Position numbers and translations under genes: made by a program | Assembly: GCA_030536575.1 (NCBI GenBank) | Contig: JAUNPS010000015.1 | Location: 1 to 64,000, forward strand | Reading direction: 5' to 3' | Origin: Eubacteriales bacterium | Lineage (GTDB): Bacteria > Bacillota > Clostridia > Lachnospirales > Lachnospiraceae | Length of the DNA stretch: 64,000 bases | The notes under the pieces: model-generated | The model's database searches: none | What the model was told of the DNA's origin: nothing | Seen by the model: only the letters and a program-made list of their open reading frames with translations | In this document: piece after piece, positions 14,588-22,950 of the stretch | How positions within the stretch are numbered: the stretch's first letter is position 1 | Layout of the letters: each line of letters opens with the position of its first letter

Positions 14588-15501
14588 TGGCAGCTTTTGA
14601 TACTGGAATCGGTGTTGTGGGTTATGAAGACCGGGAGAAATTAAAGGAACTGCACCGGGTGATGAATGCCCGTGCGAAGCGGAAAAAGCATCTCCGCCAG
14701 GGAGCGCTGATCCTTGGAAATCTGGTGATGGCGCTTTTCATTCTGTTGCCGCTGCTGTACGCGGTGAGCGTGGCGTTTATGCCGTCCAGCGAATTGTTCA
14801 CAATGGAGCTGAATCTTTTGCCGAAGAACCCGACGCTGGAGAACTTCCGGCAGGCCCTTACGAAGGTTCCGCTGGGACGGTTTGTGCTGAATTCGTTTCT
14901 GGTGGCCGGGCTGATTACGGTAGGACAGATTTTTTCGTGCTCGCTGGCGGCGTTTTCCTTCTCCTTCCTGGAGTTTAAGGGGAAAGGAATCCTGTTTATG
15001 CTGGTGATGGCAACCATGATGATTCCGGGCGAGGCCACGATCATTTCCAACTATCTGACCGTCAGCGGATGGGGATGGCTGGATACGTATCCGGTGCTGA
15101 TTGTGCCGTATTTGACCAGCGCAATGGGGATCTTCCTGTTCCGACAGTTCTATATGACGTTTCCGGTTTCCCTGTTTGAGTCGGCGAAGCTGGACGGATG
15201 CTCGAATCTGCGGTTCATTGTAAAAATTCTGATGCCGCTGACGAAATCGGCGATCGGGGCCATGGCGGTGTACACCTTCATCAATGCATGGAATATGTAC
15301 ATGTGGCCGCTGCTGGTGACCGGGTCGGATAAAATGCGGACGGTGCAGATTGGGATCGGTATGCTAAACAGTGTGGACGCACAGTCCATTACGCTGATGA
15401 TTGCAGGGGTTGTGATGATTATCCTTCCGTCGATTTCGATTTTTATCATTGGACAGAAACAGTTAATTAAAGGAATGTTCTCCGGTGCGGTGAAAGGCTG
15501 A
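14587..15501 (+). CDS. ugpE: ABC transporter permease, MalG/UgpE type
   Basis: A 304-residue permease with an unusually long cytoplasmic N-terminus (about 40 residues, including VMNARAKRKKHLRQG) before the first helix. The six-helix domain carries the EAA motif LFESAKLDGCSNLRFIVKIL near residue 200 and ends in the FIIGQKQLIKGMFSGAVKG tail found in nearly all MalG/UgpE proteins. It is the partner of the preceding permease, starting one base inside its stop codon. Confidence 0.9.
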   Translation: MAAFDTGIGVVGYEDREKLKELHRVMNARAKRKKHLRQGALILGNLVMALFILLPLLYAVSVAFMPSSELFTMELNLLPKNPTLENFRQALTKVPLGRFVLNSFLVAGLITVGQIFSCSLAAFSFSFLEFKGKGILFMLVMATMMIPGEATIISNYLTVSGWGWLDTYPVLIVPYLTSAMGIFLFRQFYMTFPVSLFESAKLDGCSNLRFIVKILMPLTKSAIGAMAVYTFINAWNMYMWPLLVTGSDKMRTVQIGIGMLNSVDAQSITLMIAGVVMIILPSISIFIIGQKQLIKGMFSGAVKG

Positions 15502-15529
15502 CAGCGGGAACCATAAAAAGGAGGCAATT

Positions 15530-16852
15530 ATGAAGAAAAAAATCATTTCCACAATGCTTGTAATGGCAATGCTGGCGTCCGCAGGGACGAGTACCGCGCT
15601 GGCGGAAGAGAGCAGCCTGGCCGGAACCACGATCGAGTTCTGGCATTCTATGGGCGGGGTCAATGGGGAGGCCATTGACTATCTGGTAAAGAAATTTAAT
15701 GAAGAAAATGAGTACGGAATTACGGTCAATGCGCAGTATCAGGGTGAATATGACGATACGATCAACAAGCTGAAGAGCGCGCAGATCGGCAATATGGGCG
15801 CGGATCTGGTGCAGATTTATGACATTGGGACGCGGTTCATGATCGATTCCGGCTGGGTGGTTCCGATGCAGGAGCTGATCGATGCGGCCGGGTATGATGT
15901 GACGCAGATCGAGCCGAACATTGCGGCCTATTATACCATTGATGACCAGCTTTACTCGATGCCGTTCAATTCTTCCACGCCGCTGCTGTACTATAATAAG
16001 GATATGTTCGCGGCGGCCGGGATTGAGGAGGTTCCGACCAGCCTGGAAGGAATCGGGAAAATCGCGGAGAAGCTGACGACGGAAGGCGGTGCCGGAGAGG
16101 CCATTTCGCTGGGCGTTTACGGATGGTTTTTTGAGCAATTTCTCTGCAAGCAGGGTCTTTCCTACGCGGACAATGGAAACGGAAGGGAAGCGGCGGCAAC
16201 CGGCGTAGAATTTGATGAAAACGGCGGAGCGCTGAAGATTCTGGAAGCGTGGCTGGCGCTGTCGGAAAGCGGCGCGGCTCCGAATGTGGGACGCGGAGGC
16301 GATGCGGGACTTGCGGATTTTTCGGCCGGGAAAGCGGCGATGACGCTGGGTTCAACGGCTTCCCTGAAGCAGATTCTGGAAGATGTGAATGGAAAATTTG
16401 AGGTTGGAACCGCGTATTTTCCGAGTGTGACGGCGGATGATGAGGGCGGCGTTTCCATTGGCGGGGCATCGCTGTGGGCGCTGGAGAATCAGGATGAGAC
16501 GCGGAAGGAAGCGACGTGGAAGTTTGTGGAGTTCCTGGTTTCGCCGGAGTCCCAGGCGTATTGGAATGCGCAGACGGGCTATTTCCCAGTAACGACGGCG
16601 GCTCACGAGGAGGAAGTATTCCTGGAAAACATTGCGCAGTATCCGCAGTTCCAGACGGCCATCGACCAGCTTCATGATTCGGCGCCGGCGTATGCGGGGG
16701 CGCTGCTGAGTATCTTCCCGGAGGCGCGCCAGATCGTGGAAACCGAGATTGAGAATATGCTGAATGGAAAAGAAACGGCGGAGGAAGCGGTTGACTCCAT
16801 GGCGGCGAGCATTAATAAATCCATTGAGGAATACAATCTTCTGAACGAATAG
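15530..16852 (+). CDS. ugpB: extracellular solute-binding protein, family 1 (UgpB-like)
   Basis: A 440-residue protein with a signal peptide (MKKKIISTMLVMAMLASAG, likely cut after ALA). The mature part begins with TTIEFWHSMGG and NEYGITVNAQYQGEYDDTIN, the family 1 SBP pattern seen in UgpB. It delivers substrate to the two permeases just upstream. The signal peptide has no lipobox cysteine, unusual for a binding protein in a Gram-positive cell. A strong AAAGGAGG site precedes the start, and a stem-loop with T-run follows the stop, which would enrich its mRNA relative to the downstream genes. Substrate assignment rests on the neighbouring glycerophosphodiesterase and G3P dehydrogenase genes. 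Confidence 0.87.
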   Translation: MKKKIISTMLVMAMLASAGTSTALAEESSLAGTTIEFWHSMGGVNGEAIDYLVKKFNEENEYGITVNAQYQGEYDDTINKLKSAQIGNMGADLVQIYDIGTRFMIDSGWVVPMQELIDAAGYDVTQIEPNIAAYYTIDDQLYSMPFNSSTPLLYYNKDMFAAAGIEEVPTSLEGIGKIAEKLTTEGGAGEAISLGVYGWFFEQFLCKQGLSYADNGNGREAAATGVEFDENGGALKILEAWLALSESGAAPNVGRGGDAGLADFSAGKAAMTLGSTASLKQILEDVNGKFEVGTAYFPSVTADDEGGVSIGGASLWALENQDETRKEATWKFVEFLVSPESQAYWNAQTGYFPVTTAAHEEEVFLENIAQYPQFQTAIDQLHDSAPAYAGALLSIFPEARQIVETEIENMLNGKETAEEAVDSMAASINKSIEEYNLLNE

Positions 16853-16869
16853 GAGCAAATAAAAGATAA

Positions 16870-16898
16870 AGGTGTTGCCCTTTGGCAGCACTTTTTTC
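16870..16898 (+). terminator. intra-operon terminator after the binding protein gene
   Basis: GTGTTGCC pairs with GGCAGCAC around CTT, followed by TTTTTTCTT. It lies between ugpB and ugpQ. Confidence 0.75.
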
Positions 16899-16927
16899 TT
16901 CCCAGCAGAGAGAAGATGCATTATAAT
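16899..16927 (+). promoter_or_regulatory. internal promoter before ugpQ
   Basis: -10 TATAAT at 16922-16927, 17 bases after a -35-like TTCCCA (4 of 6 matches). It starts where the preceding terminator ends, so ugpQ-glpAB may be transcribed separately from the transporter. Confidence 0.5.
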
Positions 16928-16956
16928 AGAAGGACAAGATGAAGGAGGAGTATGCG

Positions 16957-17682
16957 ATGACAAAGGTATGGGCACATCGGGGAGCGTCCGGGTACGCGCC
17001 GGAAAATACGTTGGAGGCATTTGAATTGGCCGCGAAGCAGGGAGCGGACGGCGTGGAACTGGATATCCAGCTTTCGAAGGATGGGGAGCTGGTGGTGATG
17101 CATGACGAAACGGTAGATAGAGTGACGGACGGAAGGGGAAGGGTGCAGGATTTCACGGTAAAGGAGCTGAAGGAGCTGCGGGTGCTGCATCCGGATTACC
17201 AGGATGCGCGGATTCCGACGCTGGCGGAGGTTTATGAGCTGCTGAAGCCGTATGGAATTGAGATCAATGTGGAAGTGAAGACAGGGATTTATTTTTATCC
17301 GGGCATTGAGGAGAAGGCGCTGGAGCTGGCGCGGCGGATGGGAATGGAGGATCGGATCTGGTACTCTTCGTTTAACCATGCGACGGTTGTGCGGCTGAAG
17401 GAGTTGGAGCCGTCTGTGCGGACGGGGATTTTGTATGCGGATGGGTGGCTGCGGCCCTGGGAGTATGCGAAGGAGATCGGAGCCGACGCATTGCATCCGG
17501 CTCTTTATAATATGCAGTTTCCGGGATATCTGGAGGAGAGCCGCCGTTTGGGGCTGCGGACGCATGTCTGGACGGTGAATGAGGAAGATTATATGGAGAA
17601 GCTGGCAAAGGCCGGGGTTGAGGCCATTATTACGAATTATCCGGACATTGCGCGGAAAATCGTGCAGAAATACGGCGATTAA
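16957..17682 (+). CDS. ugpQ: glycerophosphodiester phosphodiesterase
   Basis: A 241-residue cytoplasmic enzyme of the GDPD TIM-barrel family. The N-terminal WAHRGASGYAPENTLEAF holds the catalytic HR and PENT motif, followed by GVELDIQLSKDGELVVMHDE with the E-x-D and HD metal/catalytic residues, then EINVEVKTG. It hydrolyses glycerophosphodiesters to glycerol-3-phosphate and an alcohol. The start at 16957 is chosen because GAAGGAGGAG lies just upstream; the in-frame ATG at 16939 is inside that site. It lacks a signal peptide, so it acts on imported diesters and feeds G3P to the next two gene products. Confidence 0.92.
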   Translation: MTKVWAHRGASGYAPENTLEAFELAAKQGADGVELDIQLSKDGELVVMHDETVDRVTDGRGRVQDFTVKELKELRVLHPDYQDARIPTLAEVYELLKPYGIEINVEVKTGIYFYPGIEEKALELARRMGMEDRIWYSSFNHATVVRLKELEPSVRTGILYADGWLRPWEYAKEIGADALHPALYNMQFPGYLEESRRLGLRTHVWTVNEEDYMEKLAKAGVEAIITNYPDIARKIVQKYGD

Positions 17683-17706
17683 GCGGGAAAGGCAGGAGGA
17701 AAACGG

Positions 17707-19134
17707 ATGTATGATGTGGTGATCATTGGCGCGGGTGTGACCGGGTGTGCGATTGCGCGGGAATTGTCCCGGTACTGTCTGAAGACGGCGGTGCTGGAAC
17801 GGGAAGAGGATGTGTGCTGTGGGACGTCGAAGGCGAACAGCGGCATTGTGCACGCGGGATTTGACGCGAAGCCCGGAAGCTGGAAGGCGAAAATGAATGT
17901 GCGGGGAAGCCGGATGATGGAGGATCTTTCGGTGAAACTGGATTTTCCTTATAAGAGGAACGGGTCTTTGGTGCTGTGCTTTGCGGAGAAGGGCCGGAAG
18001 AAGCTGCAGGCGCTTTTGGAGCAGGGACAGGAAAATGGCGTGGAAGGGCTTTGTATTTTGGAACGGGAACAGGTTTTGGAGATGGAACCGGCGATTTCCG
18101 GGGAGGTGGTCTGCGCGCTTTATGCACCAACCGGGGGAATCGTATGTCCGTTTAAGATGAACATTGCCATGGCGGAAAATGCGGCGGTAAATGGCGTGGA
18201 GTTTTTCTTCAATGAGAAGGTGCTTCAGGTTGAGAAGCAGGGGGATTCGTTTGAGATTCGGACGGAAACGGGCGTTTATCAGGCGCGGGCCGTGGTGAAT
18301 GCGGCGGGCGTTTATGCGGATGAATTTCATAATCAGGTCTGCGGGACGAAGCTGCGGATTACGGCGAGAAAGGGCGAGTATTGTCTGATGGATAAGAAGG
18401 CGGGCGGCCTGGTGGCGCATACGGTTTTCCAGATGCCGACGGCGATGGGGAAGGGCGTGCTGGTGACGCCGACGGTTCATGGGAATTTGATGGTTGGGCC
18501 GACGGCGGCGGACATTTTGGATAAGGAAGGGACGGATACGACACAGGAGGGGCTGGCGGAAGTGCTGAAGAAGGCGGCGCTGAGTGTGGAGTCTCTGCCG
18601 AAAGGACAGATTATTACGTCGTTTGCGGGGCTTCGGGCGCATGAGGACGGGGATGATTTTGTGCTGGGGGAGACGGATGTGCCGGGATTTTTTGATGCGG
18701 CGGGGATTGAGTCGCCGGGCTTAAGCAGCGCGCCGGCCATTGGGGAATGGATGGCAGGGCGGATTGTGGAGCGGCTTGGTACGGTGCCAAAGAAGGCGGA
18801 TTTTGTGGAGACGCGGAGGGATATTCCGGCGATGGCGGAGATGGGGCAGGAGGAAGCGGCGGAGATGATTGCGCGGAATCCGGCTTATGGGGCCATTGTG
18901 TGTCGGTGTGAGAAGGTGACCGAGGGGGAGATTGTGGAGGCGATTCACAGGCCGCTGGGAGCGAGGTCGCTGGATGGAGTGAAGAGGAGGACGCGGGCTG
19001 GGATGGGAAGGTGCCAGGCGGGGTTCTGTTCGACGAAGGTGATGGAGATTTTGGAGAGGGAGTTGGGGATGAAGGCGGAGGATGTGACGAAGTGCGGCGG
19101 AGGTTCGCGGATGATTGTGGGAGGTGGAGAGTGA
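17707..19134 (+). CDS. glpA: FAD-dependent glycerol-3-phosphate dehydrogenase, GlpA-like
   Basis: A 475-residue oxidoreductase. The dinucleotide motif GAGVTG lies at residues 8-13, followed by CGTSKANSGIVHAGFDAKPGS, the DAO/GlpA substrate-domain signature. The C-terminal 80 residues form a BFD-like [2Fe-2S] domain: IVCRCEKVTEGEI and MGRCQAGFCSTKV carry four cysteines. It oxidises glycerol-3-phosphate to dihydroxyacetone phosphate. The start has GGAGG upstream, 24 bases after ugpQ. The stop overlaps the next start (GTGATGG). With the next two genes it forms the three-gene GlpA/GlpB-like/DUF1667 set seen in many Clostridia. Confidence 0.88.
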   Translation: MYDVVIIGAGVTGCAIARELSRYCLKTAVLEREEDVCCGTSKANSGIVHAGFDAKPGSWKAKMNVRGSRMMEDLSVKLDFPYKRNGSLVLCFAEKGRKKLQALLEQGQENGVEGLCILEREQVLEMEPAISGEVVCALYAPTGGIVCPFKMNIAMAENAAVNGVEFFFNEKVLQVEKQGDSFEIRTETGVYQARAVVNAAGVYADEFHNQVCGTKLRITARKGEYCLMDKKAGGLVAHTVFQMPTAMGKGVLVTPTVHGNLMVGPTAADILDKEGTDTTQEGLAEVLKKAALSVESLPKGQIITSFAGLRAHEDGDDFVLGETDVPGFFDAAGIESPGLSSAPAIGEWMAGRIVERLGTVPKKADFVETRRDIPAMAEMGQEEAAEMIARNPAYGAIVCRCEKVTEGEIVEAIHRPLGARSLDGVKRRTRAGMGRCQAGFCSTKVMEILERELGMKAEDVTKCGGGSRMIVGGGE

Positions 19135-20786
19135 TGGAGATGAGAAGGATGGACGGCGCGGCGCGCGGGGCGGGCGCTGCGGAAAGCGCGAGGGTTGCGG
19201 AAAATTCGACGCGCGGGGCGGCTGGTGCGGAAATAGCCGGAGCTGAGGAAAATTTGGCGCGCAGCGTCGAGGCGGGCAACGCGGGAGTGAAGAGACTCGC
19301 GGTGGGCCTTGCGGTGATTGGCGGCGGCCCGGCGGGGCTTGCGGCGGCTCTGGAAGCGGCGAAGCAGGGGGTGCGGGATATTCTGATTCTGGAGCGGGAC
19401 AATGTGCTCGGAGGAATTTTGAATCAATGCATTCATAATGGATTTGGCCTGCACACTTTTCAGGAGGAGCTTACCGGGCCGGAGTATGCGGCGCGGTTCG
19501 TGGAACAGGTCGAGGAGCTTGGAATTCTGTACAGGCTGGAAACGATGGTTACGGATATCCGGGCGACGGAGTATGGGAAGGAGATTACGGCGGTCAGTCG
19601 GAAGGACGGGCTGACTGTGATCTGCGCCCAGGCGGTGATTCTGGCTATGGGATGCCGGGAGCGGCCAAGAGGGGCGCTGAATATTCCGGGATTCCGGCCC
19701 GCGGGGATTTACAGCGCGGGGACGGCCCAGCGGCTGGTGAATATGGAAGGGCAGATGCCAGGCCGGGAGGTTGTGATTCTGGGGTCGGGCGATATCGGGC
19801 TGATTATGGCGCGGCGGATGACGCTGGAAGGGGCGAAGGTGAAGGCGGTGGCGGAGGTGATGCCGTATTCCGGAGGGCTGAAGCGAAATATTGTGCAATG
19901 CCTGGAGGACTATGGGATTCCGCTGAAGCTTTCGACGACGGTTGTGCGGATTCATGGGAAGGAACGGGTGGAAGGGGTGACGCTGGCGAAGGTGGATGAG
20001 AGGCGAAATACGATTCCGGGGACGGAGGAGTTTTTTGCCTGTGATACGCTGCTGCTTTCGGTGGGGCTGATTCCGGAGAATGAGCTGACGGAGGGACTGG
20101 GAGCGGAAATGTCGGGGTGCACCCACGGGCCAGTGGTGAATGAAAGTATGGAGACGAGTGTGGAGGGCGTGTTCGCGTGTGGGAATGTGCTGCATGTGCA
20201 TGATTTAGTGGATTATGTGAGTCAGGAGGCGGCGATGGCGGGGAGGGCCGCGGCGGTGTATTTGGGAGAAAAAGCCGGATGCGCGGAGCACGGAATGCCC
20301 GTGTCAGGCGGACACGCGAGCCGCGAGTCAGTCGCTGGGGCCGAAAACGCGAAAACTGCGGCGGCCGGGCAGGGCGAACTGGCAGCACCGGGGCACGGAA
20401 TGCCCGTGTCAGGCGGACACATGGACTGCGAGCCAATCACTGGGGCCGAAAACGCGAAAACTGCGGCGACCGGGCAGGATGAACTGGCAGCACCAGGCCA
20501 CGAGCCAGTTGTTCCGGCGGTTCTCGTGATCCCAGGCGCCCATGTGCGCTACACCGTTCCCTCCTTCATCCGTCCTTCCTACGCGGACACCGAAACCTTA
20601 ATCCGCTTCCGCGTGGACGACGTCCTGCAAGACCGCTGCGTCTGCGTTTCCCTTGACGGCGAACAAATCCTCCGCCGCAAAAAACGCATCCTGGCCCCCG
20701 GCGAAATGGAACAAGTCACCATAAAAAAGACCGACCTGATTTCCCGCCCAGGCCTCACCGAAATCACCATCAGCATCGAAGCATAA
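19134..20786 (+). CDS. FAD/NAD-dependent oxidoreductase, GlpB-like, with two repeat insertions
   Basis: A 550-residue flavoprotein; relatives in GlpA/GlpB/DUF1667 operons are about 415-430. The FAD motif GGGPAG lies at residues 63-68, GCRERPRGALNIPG in the middle, and a second nucleotide motif ILGSGDIG follows. Presumed role: electron transfer partner of the GlpA-like protein. The size excess comes from an Ala/Gly/Glu-rich N-terminal extension of about 55 residues with a 48-bp repeat (19164-19290) and an insertion of about 75 residues near the C-terminus built on a 105-bp repeat (20289-20510). The start overlaps the glpA stop and has GGAGGTGGAG upstream. Both insertions preserve frame, so the gene looks intact. 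Confidence 0.85.
   Translation: MEMRRMDGAARGAGAAESARVAENSTRGAAGAEIAGAEENLARSVEAGNAGVKRLAVGLAVIGGGPAGLAAALEAAKQGVRDILILERDNVLGGILNQCIHNGFGLHTFQEELTGPEYAARFVEQVEELGILYRLETMVTDIRATEYGKEITAVSRKDGLTVICAQAVILAMGCRERPRGALNIPGFRPAGIYSAGTAQRLVNMEGQMPGREVVILGSGDIGLIMARRMTLEGAKVKAVAEVMPYSGGLKRNIVQCLEDYGIPLKLSTTVVRIHGKERVEGVTLAKVDERRNTIPGTEEFFACDTLLLSVGLIPENELTEGLGAEMSGCTHGPVVNESMETSVEGVFACGNVLHVHDLVDYVSQEAAMAGRAAAVYLGEKAGCAEHGMPVSGGHASRESVAGAENAKTAAAGQGELAAPGHGMPVSGGHMDCEPITGAENAKTAATGQDELAAPGHEPVVPAVLVIPGAHVRYTVPSFIRPSYADTETLIRFRVDDVLQDRCVCVSLDGEQILRRKKRILAPGEMEQVTIKKTDLISRPGLTEITISIEA
19164..19290 (+). repeat. 48-bp tandem repeat in the GlpB-like N-terminus
   Basis: Units begin at 19164, 19212 and (partial) 19260, each starting CGC followed by GC-rich sequence. 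The first two translate as RGAGAAESARVAENST and RGAAGAEIAGAEENLA, 16 residues each. They sit before the FAD motif, where related enzymes have almost nothing. Confidence 0.8.
20289..20510 (+). repeat. 105-bp tandem repeat in the GlpB-like C-terminal region
   Basis: Two units, at 20289 and 20394, each 35 codons, followed by a short third remnant. Both begin CACGGAATGCCCGTGTCAGG, which includes a small hairpin, GTGTC-AGGCG-GACAC. The encoded units begin HGMPVSGGH and contain GAENAKTAA. They interrupt the protein between LGEKAG and VIPGAHVRY. Confidence 0.85.
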
Positions 20787-20800
20787 CGGAGGCATTATCT

Positions 20801-21187
20801 ATGGAAAAAAGAGAACTAACCTGCATCGGCTGCCCACTGGGCTGCCATCTGACCGTAACCCTCGAAAACCGCCAGGTGACCTCCGTGGAAGGCTACACCT
20901 GCAAACGCGGCAAAGACTACGGCGCAAAAGAATGCACCCACCCGGAACGTACCGTAACCTCCAGCGTCCCGGTAACCGGCGGAACCCTCCCAATGGTATC
21001 CGTCAAAACAGCCAAAGACATTCCAAAAGAAAAAATCCGGGACTGTATGGAAGCCATCCATAGCCTGCACATCCAGGCCCCGGTTCGGATTGGCACGGTA
21101 CTCCTGGAAAACATTGCCGGAACTGGCGCAGACCTGGTCGCTACCAGAAACGTACCGGAAAAACCGGCGCCTACGTCTCTTCCGTAG
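20801..21187 (+). CDS. DUF1667 domain protein, GlpAB-associated
   Basis: A 128-residue cysteine-rich protein. The start LTCIGCPLGCHLTV gives a CxxCxxxC cluster, and GYTCKRGKDYGAKECTHPER supplies two more cysteines, the hallmark of DUF1667. This family is almost always encoded behind GlpA- and GlpB-like oxidoreductases and probably provides an iron-sulfur or redox subunit, taking the place of GlpC. Clear ribosome site ACGGAGG. The last 17 bases overlap the end of the convergent PucR gene, so no terminator separates them. Confidence 0.88.
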   Translation: MEKRELTCIGCPLGCHLTVTLENRQVTSVEGYTCKRGKDYGAKECTHPERTVTSSVPVTGGTLPMVSVKTAKDIPKEKIRDCMEAIHSLHIQAPVRIGTVLLENIAGTGADLVATRNVPEKPAPTSLP

Positions 21188-22400
21188 TATCCTTCAGATA
21201 ATGATAAATCATCATAGAAATCTGAAGATCATAGAAAACCGCATTATCATTTAAATCAATGCCAAGCAACGATTCAATCTTATTCAGTCTGAGAATCATC
21301 GTATTCCGGTGCAGATAGAGAAGGGAAGCGGCCTTCGAGACATTCCCCCGGCAGTTCAGGTAAGTCTCCAGCGTCTCCACCAGGGGAACCGAAAGGTCTT
21401 TTTCCTTCTCTTCCAGAAAGAAAATACTATCCTGAATATACTCTTCCAAGACACTTCTGGAACCCACCTCAAACAAAAGCTTGTAAAATCCAATATCTGC
21501 GTAATCCGCAATCTTTCCGTCCGGCTGCGAAAGCACCGAGAGCGAACGCCGGGCCTGAATATAGCTTTGTCGAATATTGCTGATATTTTTAAAGGGAAGC
21601 CCCTTCCCAATGACAAACTCCGCCCCCGGATAGGAAGCCTCCAGCTTTCCGGCGATCCGGCACAGGGCCTCATTGGTTTTTTGAACCGAATTCCGGGAGG
21701 AGACGGGAGAAACCAGGATAAATTCCCGCTTCCGGGGAAGTGTCCAGACCTCTGGCAGAGAACTGGCAATATAATAGTCCGTTTTCCGGTTTACGGTGTC
21801 CAGAAAATCATTGAAAAACCGGAGTTCATCGACGCCCTGGTTCAATTCCGCATAGCGCTCCAGATTCAGAAAGCGCAGGATGTAGACGCAGTAATTCCCG
21901 GAGGGGTCGATTCCGAAATAGTGCGCCTTGTTATTTAAAGAACGGTGATCCTGGGTCTCTGTGTCAAAGAAAAGGGAACTCCAGAAATCGGCTTTTTCCT
22001 GCTTATGCTGTTCCTGGCGCGTGATAAAGTCCATAATCGCCTGCTGCATGGAAGTGATGTAGGAGGCCGTATCCGTGGCAAAAAGCGGGATTTTCAGGCG
22101 GTTCGCCGTATCGATGACGCTCTGGGGGACGTCCAGAATGTAGGTATCCCCGACCATGATGACCAGGCCGGAAAGATTGGAATCATAGGCTTCTTCCACA
22201 AGGCGGCACAGCCCTTCCTCGGAATTATCCATCCCTGCGCCGTAATAAAAGGCGAATTCGCCGCCGTTCGTCCAGGGGCGGATCGGGCGGGTTAAAATGG
22301 AATAGGGCCAGGTAATGACCCGTTCCAGGCCTTCCCTGCCGCCCAGCAGTTCCAGGTTATGAATCTGGCTGTGGTATAAAAGATCTTTGCATGTCGCCAT
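21171..22400 (-). CDS. PucR-family transcriptional regulator
   Basis: A 409-residue protein with the PucR layout: an N-terminal purine-catabolism-like sensory domain (about residues 5-125, GLERVITWPYS...), a GGDEF-like/CdaR central region, and a C-terminal helix-turn-helix (about 345-400: YLNCRGNVSKAASLLYLHRNTM, then RLNKIESLLGIDL). PucR/CdaR proteins usually activate catabolic genes in response to the pathway's substrate. It diverges from the tldD operon across a 550-base gap, so that operon is its likeliest target, though it also converges on the G3P operon. The start has GGGAG upstream. Confidence 0.88.
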   Translation of the reverse strand: MATCKDLLYHSQIHNLELLGGREGLERVITWPYSILTRPIRPWTNGGEFAFYYGAGMDNSEEGLCRLVEEAYDSNLSGLVIMVGDTYILDVPQSVIDTANRLKIPLFATDTASYITSMQQAIMDFITRQEQHKQEKADFWSSLFFDTETQDHRSLNNKAHYFGIDPSGNYCVYILRFLNLERYAELNQGVDELRFFNDFLDTVNRKTDYYIASSLPEVWTLPRKREFILVSPVSSRNSVQKTNEALCRIAGKLEASYPGAEFVIGKGLPFKNISNIRQSYIQARRSLSVLSQPDGKIADYADIGFYKLLFEVGSRSVLEEYIQDSIFFLEEKEKDLSVPLVETLETYLNCRGNVSKAASLLYLHRNTMILRLNKIESLLGIDLNDNAVFYDLQISMMIYHYLKDTTEET

Positions 22401-22641
22401 AAGGGTTCTCCCGACTGTGCATGTTGTAAGAAAATCGATGGATTAATTATACAAGATCAATATTGAAAATACAAGAGCTATGTGATACTTTAAAGTGGTG
22501 AAACGCCGGAAAATCTATAGATTTAAAAGAGCAAGATCAAGGTAGAAAGACAAATAGCCCATAAAATAATGTAATATAATGTATAATATGCACATTGTAT
22601 AAATACGCAGAAGATGTTATGCTTATTCAAGAAACTGCGGT

Positions 22642-22871
22642 GCATGCCCTTCCGGGCAGGCACTTGCGCGGGTTGTGACAGGCTTTTAAAGTTTCGGAAC
22701 GGTTCGAGCATGTCCTTCCGAGCAGACATTTGCGCGGGTCGTGACAGGCTTCCGAAATTTGGGGACAGCTTGTGCATGCCCTTCCGGGCAGGCACTTGCG
22801 CGGGTCGTGATAAGCTTTCGAAGTTTCGAAACGGCTCGTACATGTCCTTCCGGGCAGGCATTTACGCGGGA
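22642..22871 (+). repeat. 66-bp tandem repeat between pucR and tldD
   Basis: About 3.5 units begin at 22642, 22708, 22774 and 22840 (exact 66-base period). Each has the core TGCCC-TTCC-GGGCA (some with T for C), a small hairpin, followed by GGCACTTGCGCGGGTCGTGA. There are no spacers. Because 66 is divisible by three, frames stay open through the array on both strands, but no start site supports translation. The rest of this 550-base gap (22401-22950) holds an AT-rich stretch near 22560-22605 with several TATAAT-like boxes, probably promoter region, and nothing else recognised. Confidence 0.85.
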
Positions 22872-22950
22872 AATACTGATTAACAAACAAAGGCGTTGCG
22901 GAAAAGCGGCGCTTTTCGCATATTTGCAGAAAAAATGGGGAGGTGTTTTT

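Noticed and set aside
16921-18642. 573-codon open frame on the minus strand
   Set aside because: It lies antisense to ugpQ and the GlpA-like gene, is Arg/His/Pro-rich, and has no ribosome site; the plus-strand genes show catalytic motifs.
22642-22871. Possible CRISPR array
   Set aside because: Units are contiguous with a 66-base period and no spacers, copies are imperfect, and there are no cas genes nearby.
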